Origin: Pseudomonas sp. WJP1 | GTDB lineage: Bacteria > Pseudomonadota > Gammaproteobacteria > Pseudomonadales > Pseudomonadaceae | Direction: 5' to 3' | Assembly (NCBI RefSeq): GCF_028471945.1 | Contig: NZ_CP110128.1 | Span: 5,359,001-5,423,000 of the forward strand | Length of the DNA stretch: 64,000 bases | Part shown: positions 37,222 through 46,553 of the stretch, in pieces | Layout: each line of letters starts with the position of its first letter | Position numbering within the stretch: the first letter of the stretch is position 1 | The notes under the pieces: model-generated | What the model was told of the DNA's origin: nothing | Databases searched by the model: none | What the model saw: the letters and a program-made list of their open reading frames with translations, nothing else | Translations under genes and position numbers: made by a program

Positions 37222-38838
37222 ATGCCGGTGATTGAGTCGCAACTGGACCCCCACAGTGAACAGTTCGCCCGTCATCGCGCGGCCATGCTCGACGCCGTCG
37301 AACAGGTCAGCAGACTTGAACAGAACCTGCTGGACAAGGCTGCCGAGGCCAGGCCCAGGTTCGAAAAACGCGGTCAGTTGCTGCCCCGCGAACGCCTCAA
37401 CCTGTTGCTCGACCCGGGTGCGCCGTTTCTCGAACTGGCCAGCCTGGCCGGCTACAAGTTGCACGACGACAAGGACGGCAGCTCGGCCGGCGGCGGCTTG
37501 ATCGCCGGGATCGGCTACGTGTCGGGCGTGCGGGTGCTGGTGGTGGCCAACAACAGTGCGATCAAGGGCGGCACCATTTCCCCCTCGGGCCTGAAAAAGT
37601 CCCTGCGCCTGCAACAGATCGCCATGGAAAACAAACTTCCGGTGATTACCCTCGCCGAAAGTGGCGGCGCCAACCTCAATTACGCGGCGGAGATTTTCGT
37701 CGAAGGCGCGCGCAGCTTTGCCAACCAGGCACGGATGTCGGCCATGGGCCTGCCGCAGATTACCGTGGTCCATGGGTCGGCGACGGCAGGCGGCGCCTAT
37801 CAGCCGGGGCTGTCGGACTATGTGGTGGTGGTACGTGGCAAGGCCAAGCTGTTCCTGGCGGGCCCGCCGCTTTTGAAAGCGGCAACCGGAGAAGTCGCCA
37901 CCGACGAGGAACTGGGCGGCGCCGAAATGCACGCGCAAACCGCCGGCACCGCCGAATACCTGGCCGAGAACGACGCCGACGGCGTGCGCCAGGTGCGCGA
38001 GATCGTCAGCCTGCTGCCCTGGAATGCGCGCCTGCCGGTATTGCCTGCCAGGCAATGGCAGGAGCCGCTCTACCCCATCGACCAATTGCTGGGCCTGATC
38101 CCGGATGACCCGAAAAAACCCTACGACGTGCGCGAGATCATCGCCCGTATCGCCGATGGCTCGAACTTCCTCGAATTCAAGGCCGAGTTCGATCAGCAGA
38201 CCGTTTGCGGCCAACTGAAAATCCAGGGCCGCGCCTGCGGATTCATCGGCAACAACGGGCCGATCACACCCAAGGGCGCGAGCAAGGCGGCGCAATTCAT
38301 TCAACTGTGCGACCAGAGCCAGACACCGCTGCTGTTTTTCCACAACACCACCGGATTCATGGTCGGCACCGAATCGGAGCAGCAAGGGGTGATCAAGCAT
38401 GGCGCCAAGATGATCCAGGCGGTGGCCAATGCCCGGGTGCCGAAGCTGACCATCGTGGTGGGCGGCTCCTATGGCGCCGGCAACTACGCAATGTGCGGCC
38501 GTGGCCTGGACCCGCGTTTCATCTTCGCCTGGCCCAACAGCCGCACCGCCGTCATGGGCGGCGCCCAGGCCGGCAAGGTGCTGCGCATCGTCACCGAGGC
38601 CAAGCAGGCCAAGGACGGCCTGGTGCCCGACCCGAAAATGCTCGACATGCTCGAACAGGTCACCGCACAGAAGCTCGACAGCCAGTCCACGGCGCTGTAT
38701 GGCAGCGCCAATCTGTGGGACGACGGCCTGATCGATCCACGTGATACCCGGATCTTGCTCGGTTACTTGCTGGATATTTGTCATGAGGCCGAAGTGCGGC
38801 CGCTGCAAGCCAACAGTTTTGGGGTCGCCCGGTTCTAG
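37222..38838 (+). CDS. atuC: Geranyl-CoA carboxylase beta subunit AtuC
   Basis: The 538-residue carboxyltransferase subunit transfers carboxyl from biotin to the gamma-methyl of geranyl-CoA. It carries the two crotonase-like carboxyltransferase halves with GGSYGAGNYAMCGRG, FHNTTGFMVG and FIFAWPNSRTAVMGGAQAGKV. These are shared with methylcrotonyl-CoA carboxylase (LiuB), and the assignment to geranyl-CoA rests on the atu context. It partners AtuF, encoded downstream. The start lies 3 bases beyond atuB. Confidence 0.93.
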   Translation: MPVIESQLDPHSEQFARHRAAMLDAVEQVSRLEQNLLDKAAEARPRFEKRGQLLPRERLNLLLDPGAPFLELASLAGYKLHDDKDGSSAGGGLIAGIGYVSGVRVLVVANNSAIKGGTISPSGLKKSLRLQQIAMENKLPVITLAESGGANLNYAAEIFVEGARSFANQARMSAMGLPQITVVHGSATAGGAYQPGLSDYVVVVRGKAKLFLAGPPLLKAATGEVATDEELGGAEMHAQTAGTAEYLAENDADGVRQVREIVSLLPWNARLPVLPARQWQEPLYPIDQLLGLIPDDPKKPYDVREIIARIADGSNFLEFKAEFDQQTVCGQLKIQGRACGFIGNNGPITPKGASKAAQFIQLCDQSQTPLLFFHNTTGFMVGTESEQQGVIKHGAKMIQAVANARVPKLTIVVGGSYGAGNYAMCGRGLDPRFIFAWPNSRTAVMGGAQAGKVLRIVTEAKQAKDGLVPDPKMLDMLEQVTAQKLDSQSTALYGSANLWDDGLIDPRDTRILLGYLLDICHEAEVRPLQANSFGVARF

Positions 38839-38855
38839 TCAGGAGAACAACAAGA

Positions 38856-40013
38856 ATGATCTTCACCCAGGAACACGAAGCACTGCGTCGCACCGTTCGC
38901 CAATTCGTCGATCACGAGATCAACCCCTACGTTGAGGAATGGGAAAAGGCCGGGCGCTTTCCCATCCACGAGATCTTTCGCAAGGCCGGCGACCTCGGCC
39001 TGCTGGGCATCAGCAAACCGGAAAAATTCGGTGGCATGGGCCTGGACTACAGCTATTCGATCGTCGCCGCCGAAGAGTTCGGCACCATCCATTGCGGCGG
39101 GATTCCCATGTCGATCGGCGTGCAGACCGACATGTGCACCCCCGCCCTGGCGCGTTTCGGTTCCGATGAATTGCGCGAAGAGTTTCTGCGTCCGGCCATC
39201 AGCGGCGAGCAGGTCGGCTGCATCGGCGTCTCCGAAGTCGGCGCGGGCTCCGACGTGGCCGGCCTGAAAACCACCGCGCGCAAGGACGGCGACGATTACG
39301 TGATCAACGGCAGCAAGATGTGGATCACCAACTCGCCGAGCGCCGACTTCATCTGCCTGCTGGCCAACACCTCGGACGACAAACCGCACATCAACAAGTC
39401 GCTGATCATGGTGCCGATGAACACCCCGGGCATCAGCCTCAGTTCGCACCTGGACAAACTGGGCATGCGCAGCTCGGAAACTGCCCAGGTGTTTTTCGAC
39501 AACGTGCGGGTGCCACAGCGCAATCGCATCGGCCATGAAGGCGCGGGGTTCATGATGCAGATGCTGCAGTTCCAGGAGGAACGCCTGTTCGGTGCGGCCA
39601 ACATGATCAAGGGCCTGGAGTATTGCGTCGACAGCACCATCGAGTATTGCAAGGAGCGCAAGACCTTCGGTAGCGCGCTGATCGACAACCAGGTCATTCA
39701 CTTTCGCCTGGCCGAGCTGCAAACCGAGATCGAATGCCTGCGGGCGCTGGTCTATCAAGCCACCGAGCAATACATCAAGGGCCAGGACGTCACGCGCCTG
39801 GCGTCCATGGCCAAGCTCAAGGCCGGTCGCCTGGGCCGCGAGGTCAGCGACAGTTGCCTGCAATACTGGGGTGGCATGGGCTTCATGTGGGACAACCCGG
39901 TGGCCCGCGCCTACCGCGATGTGCGCCTGGTGTCGATCGGCGGCGGTGCCGACGAAATCATGCTGGGGATCATCTGCAAGCTCATGGGCATCCTGCCGGG
40001 GAAACACAAATGA
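38856..40013 (+). CDS. atuD: Acyl-CoA dehydrogenase AtuD (citronellyl-CoA type)
   Basis: The 385-residue FAD enzyme has acyl-CoA dehydrogenase blocks (IGVSEVGAGSDVAGLKT, YVINGSKMWITNSPSADF, ERKTFGSALIDNQVI, QYWGGMGFMWDNPVARAYRDVR). In P. aeruginosa AtuD oxidises citronellyl-CoA to the cis-enoyl product that feeds geranyl-CoA carboxylase. Its stop overlaps the atuE start in an ATGA arrangement, so translation is coupled. Confidence 0.93.
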   Translation: MIFTQEHEALRRTVRQFVDHEINPYVEEWEKAGRFPIHEIFRKAGDLGLLGISKPEKFGGMGLDYSYSIVAAEEFGTIHCGGIPMSIGVQTDMCTPALARFGSDELREEFLRPAISGEQVGCIGVSEVGAGSDVAGLKTTARKDGDDYVINGSKMWITNSPSADFICLLANTSDDKPHINKSLIMVPMNTPGISLSSHLDKLGMRSSETAQVFFDNVRVPQRNRIGHEGAGFMMQMLQFQEERLFGAANMIKGLEYCVDSTIEYCKERKTFGSALIDNQVIHFRLAELQTEIECLRALVYQATEQYIKGQDVTRLASMAKLKAGRLGREVSDSCLQYWGGMGFMWDNPVARAYRDVRLVSIGGGADEIMLGIICKLMGILPGKHK

Positions 40014-40807
40014 GTACCCTGCCGGTTTGCCAGACGCTGCTGCTCGAACTGCACAACGGTGTGCTGCACATCACCCTCAACCGACCGGACAGCCGTAACG
40101 CCATGAGTTTGCAGATGGTCAGCGAACTGCGTGCGGTGCTGGCGGCGGTGCACGATGACCGCGGGATCAGGGCCTTGGTGATCGGCGGTGCCGGTGGGCA
40201 TTTCTGTGCCGGCGGCGACATCAAGGACATGGCCAACGCTCGTGCTCAAGGTCCGGGCGCGCACCGTGATTTGAATCGATTGTTCGGTGCGTTGCTGCAA
40301 GAGGTGCAGCACGCGCCGCAGGTGGTGATCACCGTCCTGCAGGGCGCGGTGCTCGGTGGTGGCTTCGGCCTGGCCTGTGTCAGCGATATCGCCCTGGCCG
40401 ATCACCAGGCGCAGTTCGGCCTGCCGGAAACCAGCCTCGGCCTGTTGCCAGCGCAGATCGCGCCGTTCGTGGTGCAGCGCATCGGCCTGACCCAGGCCCG
40501 CCGCCTGGCCCTGACCGCGGCACGTTTCGACGGCACCCAGGCACGGCGGATGGGGCTGGTGCATTTTGTCGAGCACGATGCCCAGGCGTTGGCCGAGCGC
40601 CTCGATGAAGTGCTGGCCCATGTGCTGTGTTGTGCGCCCGGGGCGAATGCGGCGACCAAGAAACTGTTGCTGGCCAGTGCCGGACAACCGTCCGACGCCC
40701 TGCTGGATCAGGCAGCCGAATGGTTCAGCGAAGCGGTGACCGGGGCAGAAGGGATCGAAGGCACCATGGCCTTCGTGCAAAAGCGGAAACCGGGGTGGGC
40801 CCTTTAA
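40010..40807 (+). CDS. atuE: Isohexenylglutaconyl-CoA hydratase AtuE
   Basis: The 265-residue crotonase-family enzyme hydrates the product of geranyl-CoA carboxylase. The oxyanion blocks HFCAGGDIKDM and GAVLGGGFGLAC are present. The first catalytic Glu of classical hydratases is Gly here (GGGFGL), while the second Glu (GLPETSLG) is kept; this is also usual in bacterial methylglutaconyl-CoA hydratases. It overlaps atuD by four bases. Confidence 0.92.
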   Translation: MSTLPVCQTLLLELHNGVLHITLNRPDSRNAMSLQMVSELRAVLAAVHDDRGIRALVIGGAGGHFCAGGDIKDMANARAQGPGAHRDLNRLFGALLQEVQHAPQVVITVLQGAVLGGGFGLACVSDIALADHQAQFGLPETSLGLLPAQIAPFVVQRIGLTQARRLALTAARFDGTQARRMGLVHFVEHDAQALAERLDEVLAHVLCCAPGANAATKKLLLASAGQPSDALLDQAAEWFSEAVTGAEGIEGTMAFVQKRKPGWAL

Positions 40808-40810
40808 GAG

Positions 40811-40877
40811 CTTCGCGGGCAAGCCTCGCTCCTACGGGATATCACGAGATCTGTAGGAGCGAGGCTTGCCCGCGAAG
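40811..40877. repeat. REP pair inside the atu operon
   Basis: Facing units CTTCGCGGGCAAGCCTCGCTCCTAC and GTAGGAGCGAGGCTTGCCCGCGAAG fill the 108-base atuE-atuF gap, interrupting the otherwise tightly packed operon. Confidence 0.88.
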
Positions 40878-40915
40878 AGGCCATCACATTCACCACCTAT
40901 CAAAGGGAATGAACC

Positions 40916-42877
40916 ATGCCCGGATTCAGCAAAATCCTGATCGCCAACCGCGGTGAAATCGCCTGCCGCATTCAGCGCACCGCCCAGGCCCTGGGCTACC
41001 GCACCGTCGCCATATTCAGCGATGCCGACGCCGATGCCCTGCACGTGCAAATGGCCGACGAAGCGGTAAACATCGGCCCGGCCCCGGTGCAACAGTCCTA
41101 TCTGAACAGCCAGGCAATCATCGACGCCGCCCGGCGTACCGGGGCTGACGCCATTCATCCGGGCTACGGTTTCCTTTCGGAAAATACCGCTTTCGCCCGC
41201 GCCTGCCAGGACGCCGGCATCACCTTCATCGGGCCCAGCCCCGAAGCAATCGAACTGATGGGCAGCAAACGCCGCTCGAAAATCGCCATGCTCGCTGCCG
41301 GCGTGCCCTGCATCGAGGGTTATCAGGGTGCCGAACAGGACGATGCCACCCTCATCCGCGAAGCCAACCGCATCGGCTACCCGCTGATGATCAAGGCCAG
41401 CGCCGGCGGCGGTGGGCGTGGCATGCGCCTGGTGCAGGGGGCCAGCGATCTGGCGCAACAGTTGCGCAGCGCTCGCTCCGAAGCCATGCACGGCTTTGGT
41501 AGTGACGAACTGATCCTCGAGCAGGCCTTGATCGAGCCGCGCCATGTCGAGGTGCAACTGTTCGGCGACTCGCACGGCAACCTGATCTACCTTGGCGAGC
41601 GCGATTGCTCTATCCAGCGTCGCCACCAGAAAGTCATCGAAGAAGCCCCCTGCCCGGTGATGACGAGTCAGTTGCGCCAGGCCATGGGCGAAGCGGCGCT
41701 CAAGGCCGGGCGCGCGATCAACTATGTGGGCGCGGGCACGGTGGAATTCCTGCTGGATGCGCGCGGACAGTTTTACTTCCTGGAAATGAACACCCGGCTG
41801 CAAGTGGAACATCCGGTGACCGAACTCATCACCGGACTGGACCTGGTGGCCTGGCAGTTGAACATCGCCCAGGGGCAAGCGCTGCCGCTGCGTCAGGAGG
41901 ACGTGCAACTCAAGGGACATGCCATGGAGGTGCGCTTGTACGCCGAGGACCCGGCACAAGGTTTCCTGCCACAAACCGGACGCATCGCGGCATGGGAACC
42001 GCGCTTGCAGGACGGTGTGCGGGTCGACCATGGGCTGGTCGAAGGCCAGGACATCAGCCCGTTCTACGACCCGATGCTGGGCAAAATCATCGCCCACGGC
42101 CAGACCCGCGAAGAGGCCCGGCGCAAGTTGCTGCGGGCCGTACAGGACTGCGTGCTGCTGGGGGTACAGAGCAACCAGCGCTTGCTCGCCAGCCTGCTGC
42201 AACATCCACAATTCATCGGCGGCGAATTCAGCACCGGCCTCATCGAGCAGCATTTCGCCGAGCATCCCTGTTTGCAGCGCCAGGTGCCGAGTGCCGAACA
42301 ACTGGCGATTGCCGCGGCGCTGTTCTATCAGGCATCCGCACAGGCACATCCGGTGGCGTTGGCGGGTTGGCGTAACAACGCCAGCGTGCCCCTGCACTAT
42401 CGCCTCGCACTGGACGATCAGGACTGGCCGGTGGCGTTGCATGCGGTTCCCGGCGAGCCGCTGCGGATAGAAGTCGCCAGTCGCCACCTGGAACTGAAGA
42501 TCATCCAGAGCGACGGCCGCTGGGCCACCCTGCAAATCGACGGCATCCGGCAACGGCATGCCTACCGCTTGGAGGCCGGGCACCTCTGGTTGTACGCAGA
42601 TTCAGGCAGCCTGCGCCTGGTGGATCGCACTCAAGCGCCAGTCCGCAGCCAGGCCAGTGTCAGCTGCGGCACCCTCAAGGCGCCTATGGACGGTGCGGTC
42701 ATCGACGTGCTGGTCAGTGAAGGCAGCAAGGTCAGCAAAGGCCAACTGCTGGTGGTGCTGGAAGCCATGAAAATGGAGCACCCGCTCAAGTCAGGCATCG
42801 ACGGCGTGCTCAAGCGCTTGCAGGTGCAGGTCGGCGACCAGGTGAAAAACCGGCAGATTCTGCTGGAGGTCGAATAA
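40916..42877 (+). CDS. atuF: Geranyl-CoA carboxylase alpha subunit AtuF (biotin carboxylase + BCCP)
   Basis: The 653-residue subunit has a biotin carboxylase domain (GEIACRIQRTAQALGY, HPGYGFLSENTAFA, KASAGGGGRGMRLV, FLEMNTRLQVEHPVTE) and a C-terminal biotinyl domain with Lys619 in EAMKMEHP. It carboxylates its biotin and passes the group to AtuC. It is separated from atuE by a REP pair. The genes atuG and atuH of P. aeruginosa do not follow it here. Confidence 0.93.
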   Translation: MPGFSKILIANRGEIACRIQRTAQALGYRTVAIFSDADADALHVQMADEAVNIGPAPVQQSYLNSQAIIDAARRTGADAIHPGYGFLSENTAFARACQDAGITFIGPSPEAIELMGSKRRSKIAMLAAGVPCIEGYQGAEQDDATLIREANRIGYPLMIKASAGGGGRGMRLVQGASDLAQQLRSARSEAMHGFGSDELILEQALIEPRHVEVQLFGDSHGNLIYLGERDCSIQRRHQKVIEEAPCPVMTSQLRQAMGEAALKAGRAINYVGAGTVEFLLDARGQFYFLEMNTRLQVEHPVTELITGLDLVAWQLNIAQGQALPLRQEDVQLKGHAMEVRLYAEDPAQGFLPQTGRIAAWEPRLQDGVRVDHGLVEGQDISPFYDPMLGKIIAHGQTREEARRKLLRAVQDCVLLGVQSNQRLLASLLQHPQFIGGEFSTGLIEQHFAEHPCLQRQVPSAEQLAIAAALFYQASAQAHPVALAGWRNNASVPLHYRLALDDQDWPVALHAVPGEPLRIEVASRHLELKIIQSDGRWATLQIDGIRQRHAYRLEAGHLWLYADSGSLRLVDRTQAPVRSQASVSCGTLKAPMDGAVIDVLVSEGSKVSKGQLLVVLEAMKMEHPLKSGIDGVLKRLQVQVGDQVKNRQILLEVE

Positions 42878-42948
42878 GCCGCTAGGCGTATCCGTCGGCT
42901 TTGGCTACGCTCAAGCCCTATCAGCATGCGGATACCGGGAACCCTGCG

Positions 42949-43491
42949 ATGCCTCACTGGTTGGTCATTGATCTGGAAGCCACCACCGATGAGGGTGGTT
43001 GGCCCATTACGGAAATGGAAATCATCGAAATCGGTGCCACCCTGGTGGATCACAAAGGCCGCGAGCTGGATTTCTTCCAGCGATTCGTGCGCCCGTTGCG
43101 GCGCCCCTTGTTGACGCCGTTTTGCCGGGAATTGACGCACATCACCCAGGCCAACATCGATGCCGCACAGCCCCTGGGCGAAGTCTGGGCGGCGTTCGAG
43201 CGCTGGTTGGGCCAACATCACCCGCGGCTTGAAGGCTGGGTCAGCTGGGGCGACTACGATCGCAAACAGTTGCTCCAGGATTGGCAACGCCTGGCACTCG
43301 ATAGCGCCTTGAGCCAGGTGCCGCACATGAATCTCAAGCAGCGCTTTGCCAAGGCCCGGCGCCTGGAACGACCGTTGGGGCTCAACGGCGCCCTGCAACT
43401 GGCGGGACTGCAGTTCAGCGGCCAGCAACACCGGGCGCTGGAAGACGCACGCAATACCGCACGCCTGTTGCCCCTTGTCCTTGCGCTTTAG
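42949..43491 (+). CDS. DnaQ-like 3'-5' exonuclease (DEDDh)
   Basis: The 180-residue product has the DEDDh motifs: Asp and Glu in VIDLEATTDE, Asp in WGDYDRK, and His/Asp in HRALEDARNTARLL. It lacks other domains, resembling stand-alone KapD-type exonucleases that act on RNA or DNA 3' ends. Start ATG 42949 gives MPHWLVIDLEAT. It lies 71 bases after atuF but has no link in function. Confidence 0.9.
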   Translation: MPHWLVIDLEATTDEGGWPITEMEIIEIGATLVDHKGRELDFFQRFVRPLRRPLLTPFCRELTHITQANIDAAQPLGEVWAAFERWLGQHHPRLEGWVSWGDYDRKQLLQDWQRLALDSALSQVPHMNLKQRFAKARRLERPLGLNGALQLAGLQFSGQQHRALEDARNTARLLPLVLAL

Positions 43492-43560
43492 AGAGGTGAC
43501 TAGGTCTTGGGCCTTGTGCATACTGGCCAGCCCTTTTTAGCCCTTTTCGAGGAATCGCCC

Positions 43561-43845
43561 ATGTTTAAAGTCAACGAGTACTTCGACGGCACCGTCAAGT
43601 CGATCGCCTTTGGCACCGCTGAAGGTCCAGCGACCATCGGCGTCATGGCTCCGGGCGAATACGAGTTTGGCACCAGCCAGCGTGAAATCATGCACGTGGT
43701 GTCCGGCGCCCTGACCGTCAAGCTCCCGGACAGCAGCGACTGGGAAACCTTCGCCGCCGGCAGCCAGTTCAACGTGCCAGCCAACAGCAAGTTCCAGCTC
43801 AAAGTGGCCGTCGACACGGCCTACCTGTGCGAATACCGCGGCTAA
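43561..43845 (+). CDS. ppnP: Pyrimidine/purine nucleoside phosphorylase PpnP
   Basis: The 94-residue cupin-like protein matches PpnP (formerly UPF0345) in length and blocks ([60 protein letters not shown]). PpnP phosphorolyses a broad range of nucleosides. ATG 43561 follows TTCGAGGAATCGCCC. It ends at a strong terminator. Confidence 0.93.
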   Translation: MFKVNEYFDGTVKSIAFGTAEGPATIGVMAPGEYEFGTSQREIMHVVSGALTVKLPDSSDWETFAAGSQFNVPANSKFQLKVAVDTAYLCEYRG

Positions 43846-43867
43846 AACCGCCGGGTTCACCGTGATA

Positions 43868-43901
43868 AAAAATGCCCGTGTCCAGCGACACGGGCATTTT
43901 T
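43868..43901 (+). terminator. Rho-independent terminator after ppnP
   Basis: A 15-base stem AAAAATGCCCGTGTC/GACACGGGCATTTTT with a CAGC loop is symmetric, so it can also stop the minus-strand MOSC gene that ends 14 bases away. Confidence 0.92.
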
Positions 43902-43914
43902 CGTTGAAGGGCGT

Positions 43915-44721
43915 TTATTCGAGCACGGTGACAGGCATGCCGACTTCGAGCCGGCCATTGCCGTCGTTGACCAGATTCTGCCCAAACATCGCACCCTCGG
44001 CCTGGGCACGGTACTGCTGCAAGGTGGCGAAGGGTTCGCGGTCAGCGCTACGCTCGCCGGTTTGCGGGTCGATGGTGGTCAGGATGCAGCGTGAACAGGA
44101 CTTGACCACGCGGAACTCGACGTCGCCAATGCGCAGGCGCTTCCAGCCATCCTCGGCAAACGCTTCGCTGCCCTCGATCACCAGATTTGGCCGGAAACGC
44201 AGCATCTCCATTGGGCGCCCGACCCGTTGCGATAAATCCTCAAGCGATGCCTGGCCGATCAGCAACAACGGGAAGCCATCGGCGAAGGCAACCTGATCGT
44301 CGTCCTTGCCATAGCCCGATTCGGTGCTGCGTGCACGGTCCAGCGGCACCTGCACCAGGCGCGTCGGCTTGCCGATGAACCGGCTGACCCAGGCGGCGGC
44401 CGCATCGCCGGCATCGGGCACGCGCAAGCTGTCACGCCAGATGGTCACGCCACGCAATTGGGCATCACTGGCGGGCAAGGCGACATCGATCGGCGCATGG
44501 CCGGGGGCGCTGAGGGTCAATCCACCCTCGGCATTCCACAACGCCGACAACTGGCTCATCTGCGCCACCGCGCGCTGGGTCAAAAAGCGTCCGCTGGCTT
44601 CATCCACCAACATCCAGCGTCGATCGCCGTCCAGCCCCAGCTTGTCGAGGCGGACCTGTTGCAGGATCTCCCCTTTGCCGGATTTCAACGGATAACGATA
44701 CAGCGCGCTCAGACGCAACAT
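43915..44721 (-). CDS. MOSC domain protein (YcbX-like)
   Basis: The 268-residue product has an N-terminal MOSC beta-barrel domain (SALYRYPLKSGKGEI) and a MOSC core with the Cys segment VKSCSRCILTTIDPQTGERS. MOSC proteins handle molybdenum-bound sulfur; YcbX-type members reduce N-hydroxylated compounds with a flavodoxin or ferredoxin partner. No ferredoxin domain is fused here. ATG 44721 gives MLRLSALYRYPL. Confidence 0.87.
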   Translation of the reverse strand: MLRLSALYRYPLKSGKGEILQQVRLDKLGLDGDRRWMLVDEASGRFLTQRAVAQMSQLSALWNAEGGLTLSAPGHAPIDVALPASDAQLRGVTIWRDSLRVPDAGDAAAAWVSRFIGKPTRLVQVPLDRARSTESGYGKDDDQVAFADGFPLLLIGQASLEDLSQRVGRPMEMLRFRPNLVIEGSEAFAEDGWKRLRIGDVEFRVVKSCSRCILTTIDPQTGERSADREPFATLQQYRAQAEGAMFGQNLVNDGNGRLEVGMPVTVLE

Positions 44722-44837
44722 GGCCAGCTCCCTGATGGACAAAACGCCACCCTATACGAGCTTGATCATCGAATCAAAGGTCCCCAACTTTGTAGGAGCG
44801 AAGGCGGCCTGACAGCCGACCTGGATTTTGTTTACTG

Positions 44838-45601
44838 TGTACATATCCATTCCTGCGGTAACGGCCACCTATGGTTTCGCCCTTACGGCGAGTCACTTGG
44901 AAAAGCCCCAAGTAACCAAGGGCCCTTGCCCCTGGCGTTCGGTGCCTCGCTAATGCTCGGCATACCCTCGCTCCGGTCCTGCTCCGTGGGCCCGCCGCGA
45001 TGGGCCATCCCTGGCCCAGCGCGGCTAAACCGGCATCCTTGCCGGTTTACCCACTGCGCAGAACCTCCACTCGGCCTCTCGATGGGGCAAGAAAATCAAA
45101 AGCCAGAGCAAGATCAAAAGCCAAAGCCAAAGCCAAGGCGAGGCGGCCTTAAAGCCGACCTGATTTTGCGGGTGTACCCGACCCCCCGTAGGAGCCAGGC
45201 TTGCCGGCGAAGAACGATGACGCGGTACAAAAGATACACCGCAGCGTCTGGTTCGCCGGCAAGCCTGGCTCCTACAGAGGATTGGGGGGTATCTGCAAAG
45301 ATCAGGTCGGCTTTAAGGCCGCCTCGCTTTGCTTTGGATTTGGGTGCCCCGTTAACCACGATGGCCGAAAGTAGGCATTGCGCAGTGGGGAAACCGGCAG
45401 GACGCCGGTTTAGCCGCGCTGGGCCAAGGATGGCCCATCGCGGCGACCCACGGAGCAATGCCGGAGAGAGGGCATGCCGAGCCTAGGCGAGGCACCGAGT
45501 GGTGGGGCAAAGCCTTTTGCTTACTTTTTGGCGTTTGAAAAAGTGAGTCGCCGTAAGGGCGAAACCCTAAGTGGCCGTTACCGCAGCAATGGATATGTAC
45601 T
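44838..45601. repeat. Composite intergenic repeat, copy B: long imperfect palindrome
   Basis: The left arm (44838-45162) begins GTACATATCC and ends CGGCCTTAAAGCCGACCT. The right arm (45303-45601) is the same sequence inverted, from CAGGTCGGCTTTAAGGCCGC to GGATATGTAC. A REP pair sits in the centre. The whole 764-base block is thus one nested palindrome between the MOSC and cheV genes. The arms recur at 30782-31080. Confidence 0.88.
45188..45276. repeat. REP pair nested in composite repeat B
   Basis: Facing units GTAGGAGCCAGGCTTGCCGGCG and CGCCGGCAAGCCTGGCTCCTAC share spacer bases (GAAGAACGATGACGCGGT) with the pair at 18593-18681. Confidence 0.88.
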
Positions 45602-45617
45602 CCGACCCACATCCCAA

Positions 45618-46553
45618 TCAGGCCGGCACCACATCCAGCATCAAACGCTCACGCACCACGTCGACAAGCTTGTCCGGCTGAAATTTGGAGAGAAAGTTGT
45701 CGCAGCCGACCTTCTTGACCATCGACTCGTTGAAACTGCCGGACAGCGACGTGTGCAGCACCACATAAAGGCCGCGCAACCGTGGATCGTTGCGGATTTC
45801 GGTGGTCAGGCGATAGCCATCCATTTCCGGCATTTCCGCGTCGGTGAACACCATTAGCAGCTTGTCGGTCATGTTGACGCCGGTGTCCGCCCAGGCCTTG
45901 AGCATATTCAATGCCTTCAGGCCGTCGCTGGCGATGTGCATCTTCACACCCAACTGCCCCAGGGTATCGCGCAATTGCGCCAGGGCCACATTCGAGTCGT
46001 CCACCAGCAGCACCTCGCGGCCACGGGCGCGTGCCAACAGCGGATCTTCGAGCTTTTCCCGGGAAACCTTGGCGCTGTAAGGCACGATTTCTGCGAGGAC
46101 TTTCTCGACGTCGATGATCTCCACCAACTGGTCATCGACCTTGCTGATGGCGGTCAGGTAATGTTGCCGGCCGGCACTGCTGGGCGGCGGCAAAATCGCT
46201 TCCCAGTTCATGTTGACGATACGGTCGACCCCACCCACCAGGAAGGCCTGCACCGAGCGGTTGTACTCGGTGACGATGATCGTGCTGCCAGGTCCTGGCA
46301 CCAAGGGGCGCATGCCAATGGCCTGGGACAGGTCGATGACCGGCAGGGTCTGGCCGCGCAGGTTGACCACGCCGCAAACGAACGGGTGACGCTGGGGCAT
46401 CAGTGTCAGCTTCGGCAGTTGCAGGACTTCCTGGACTTTAAACACGTTGATCGCGAACAGTTGCCGCCCGGCAAGCCGGAACATGAGAATTTCCAGGCGA
46501 TTCTCACCCACAAGTTGCGTACGCTGATCTACCGTATCGAGAATGCCGGCCAT
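45618..46553 (-). CDS. cheV: Chemotaxis protein CheV
   Basis: The 311-residue protein has an N-terminal CheW domain (about 20-165, with FAINVFKVQEVL and VVNLRGQTLPVIDLSQAIGM) and a C-terminal receiver domain (about 180-305) with Asp238 in FTDAEMPEMDG. CheV couples receptors to CheA and can be phosphorylated to tune signalling. ATG 46553 is preceded by AGGAG and gives MAGILDTVDQRTQL, the usual start. Confidence 0.94.
   Translation of the reverse strand: MAGILDTVDQRTQLVGENRLEILMFRLAGRQLFAINVFKVQEVLQLPKLTLMPQRHPFVCGVVNLRGQTLPVIDLSQAIGMRPLVPGPGSTIIVTEYNRSVQAFLVGGVDRIVNMNWEAILPPPSSAGRQHYLTAISKVDDQLVEIIDVEKVLAEIVPYSAKVSREKLEDPLLARARGREVLLVDDSNVALAQLRDTLGQLGVKMHIASDGLKALNMLKAWADTGVNMTDKLLMVFTDAEMPEMDGYRLTTEIRNDPRLRGLYVVLHTSLSGSFNESMVKKVGCDNFLSKFQPDKLVDVVRERLMLDVVPA

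Noticed and set aside
44458..45486. Frame running from the MOSC antisense into the composite repeat
   Set aside because: It crosses an antisense region and then a palindromic repeat; both parts are non-coding in appearance.
45474..45857. Frame in the right arm of composite repeat B
   Set aside because: The same peptide arises from repeat A at another place, so it follows from the repeat, not from a gene.
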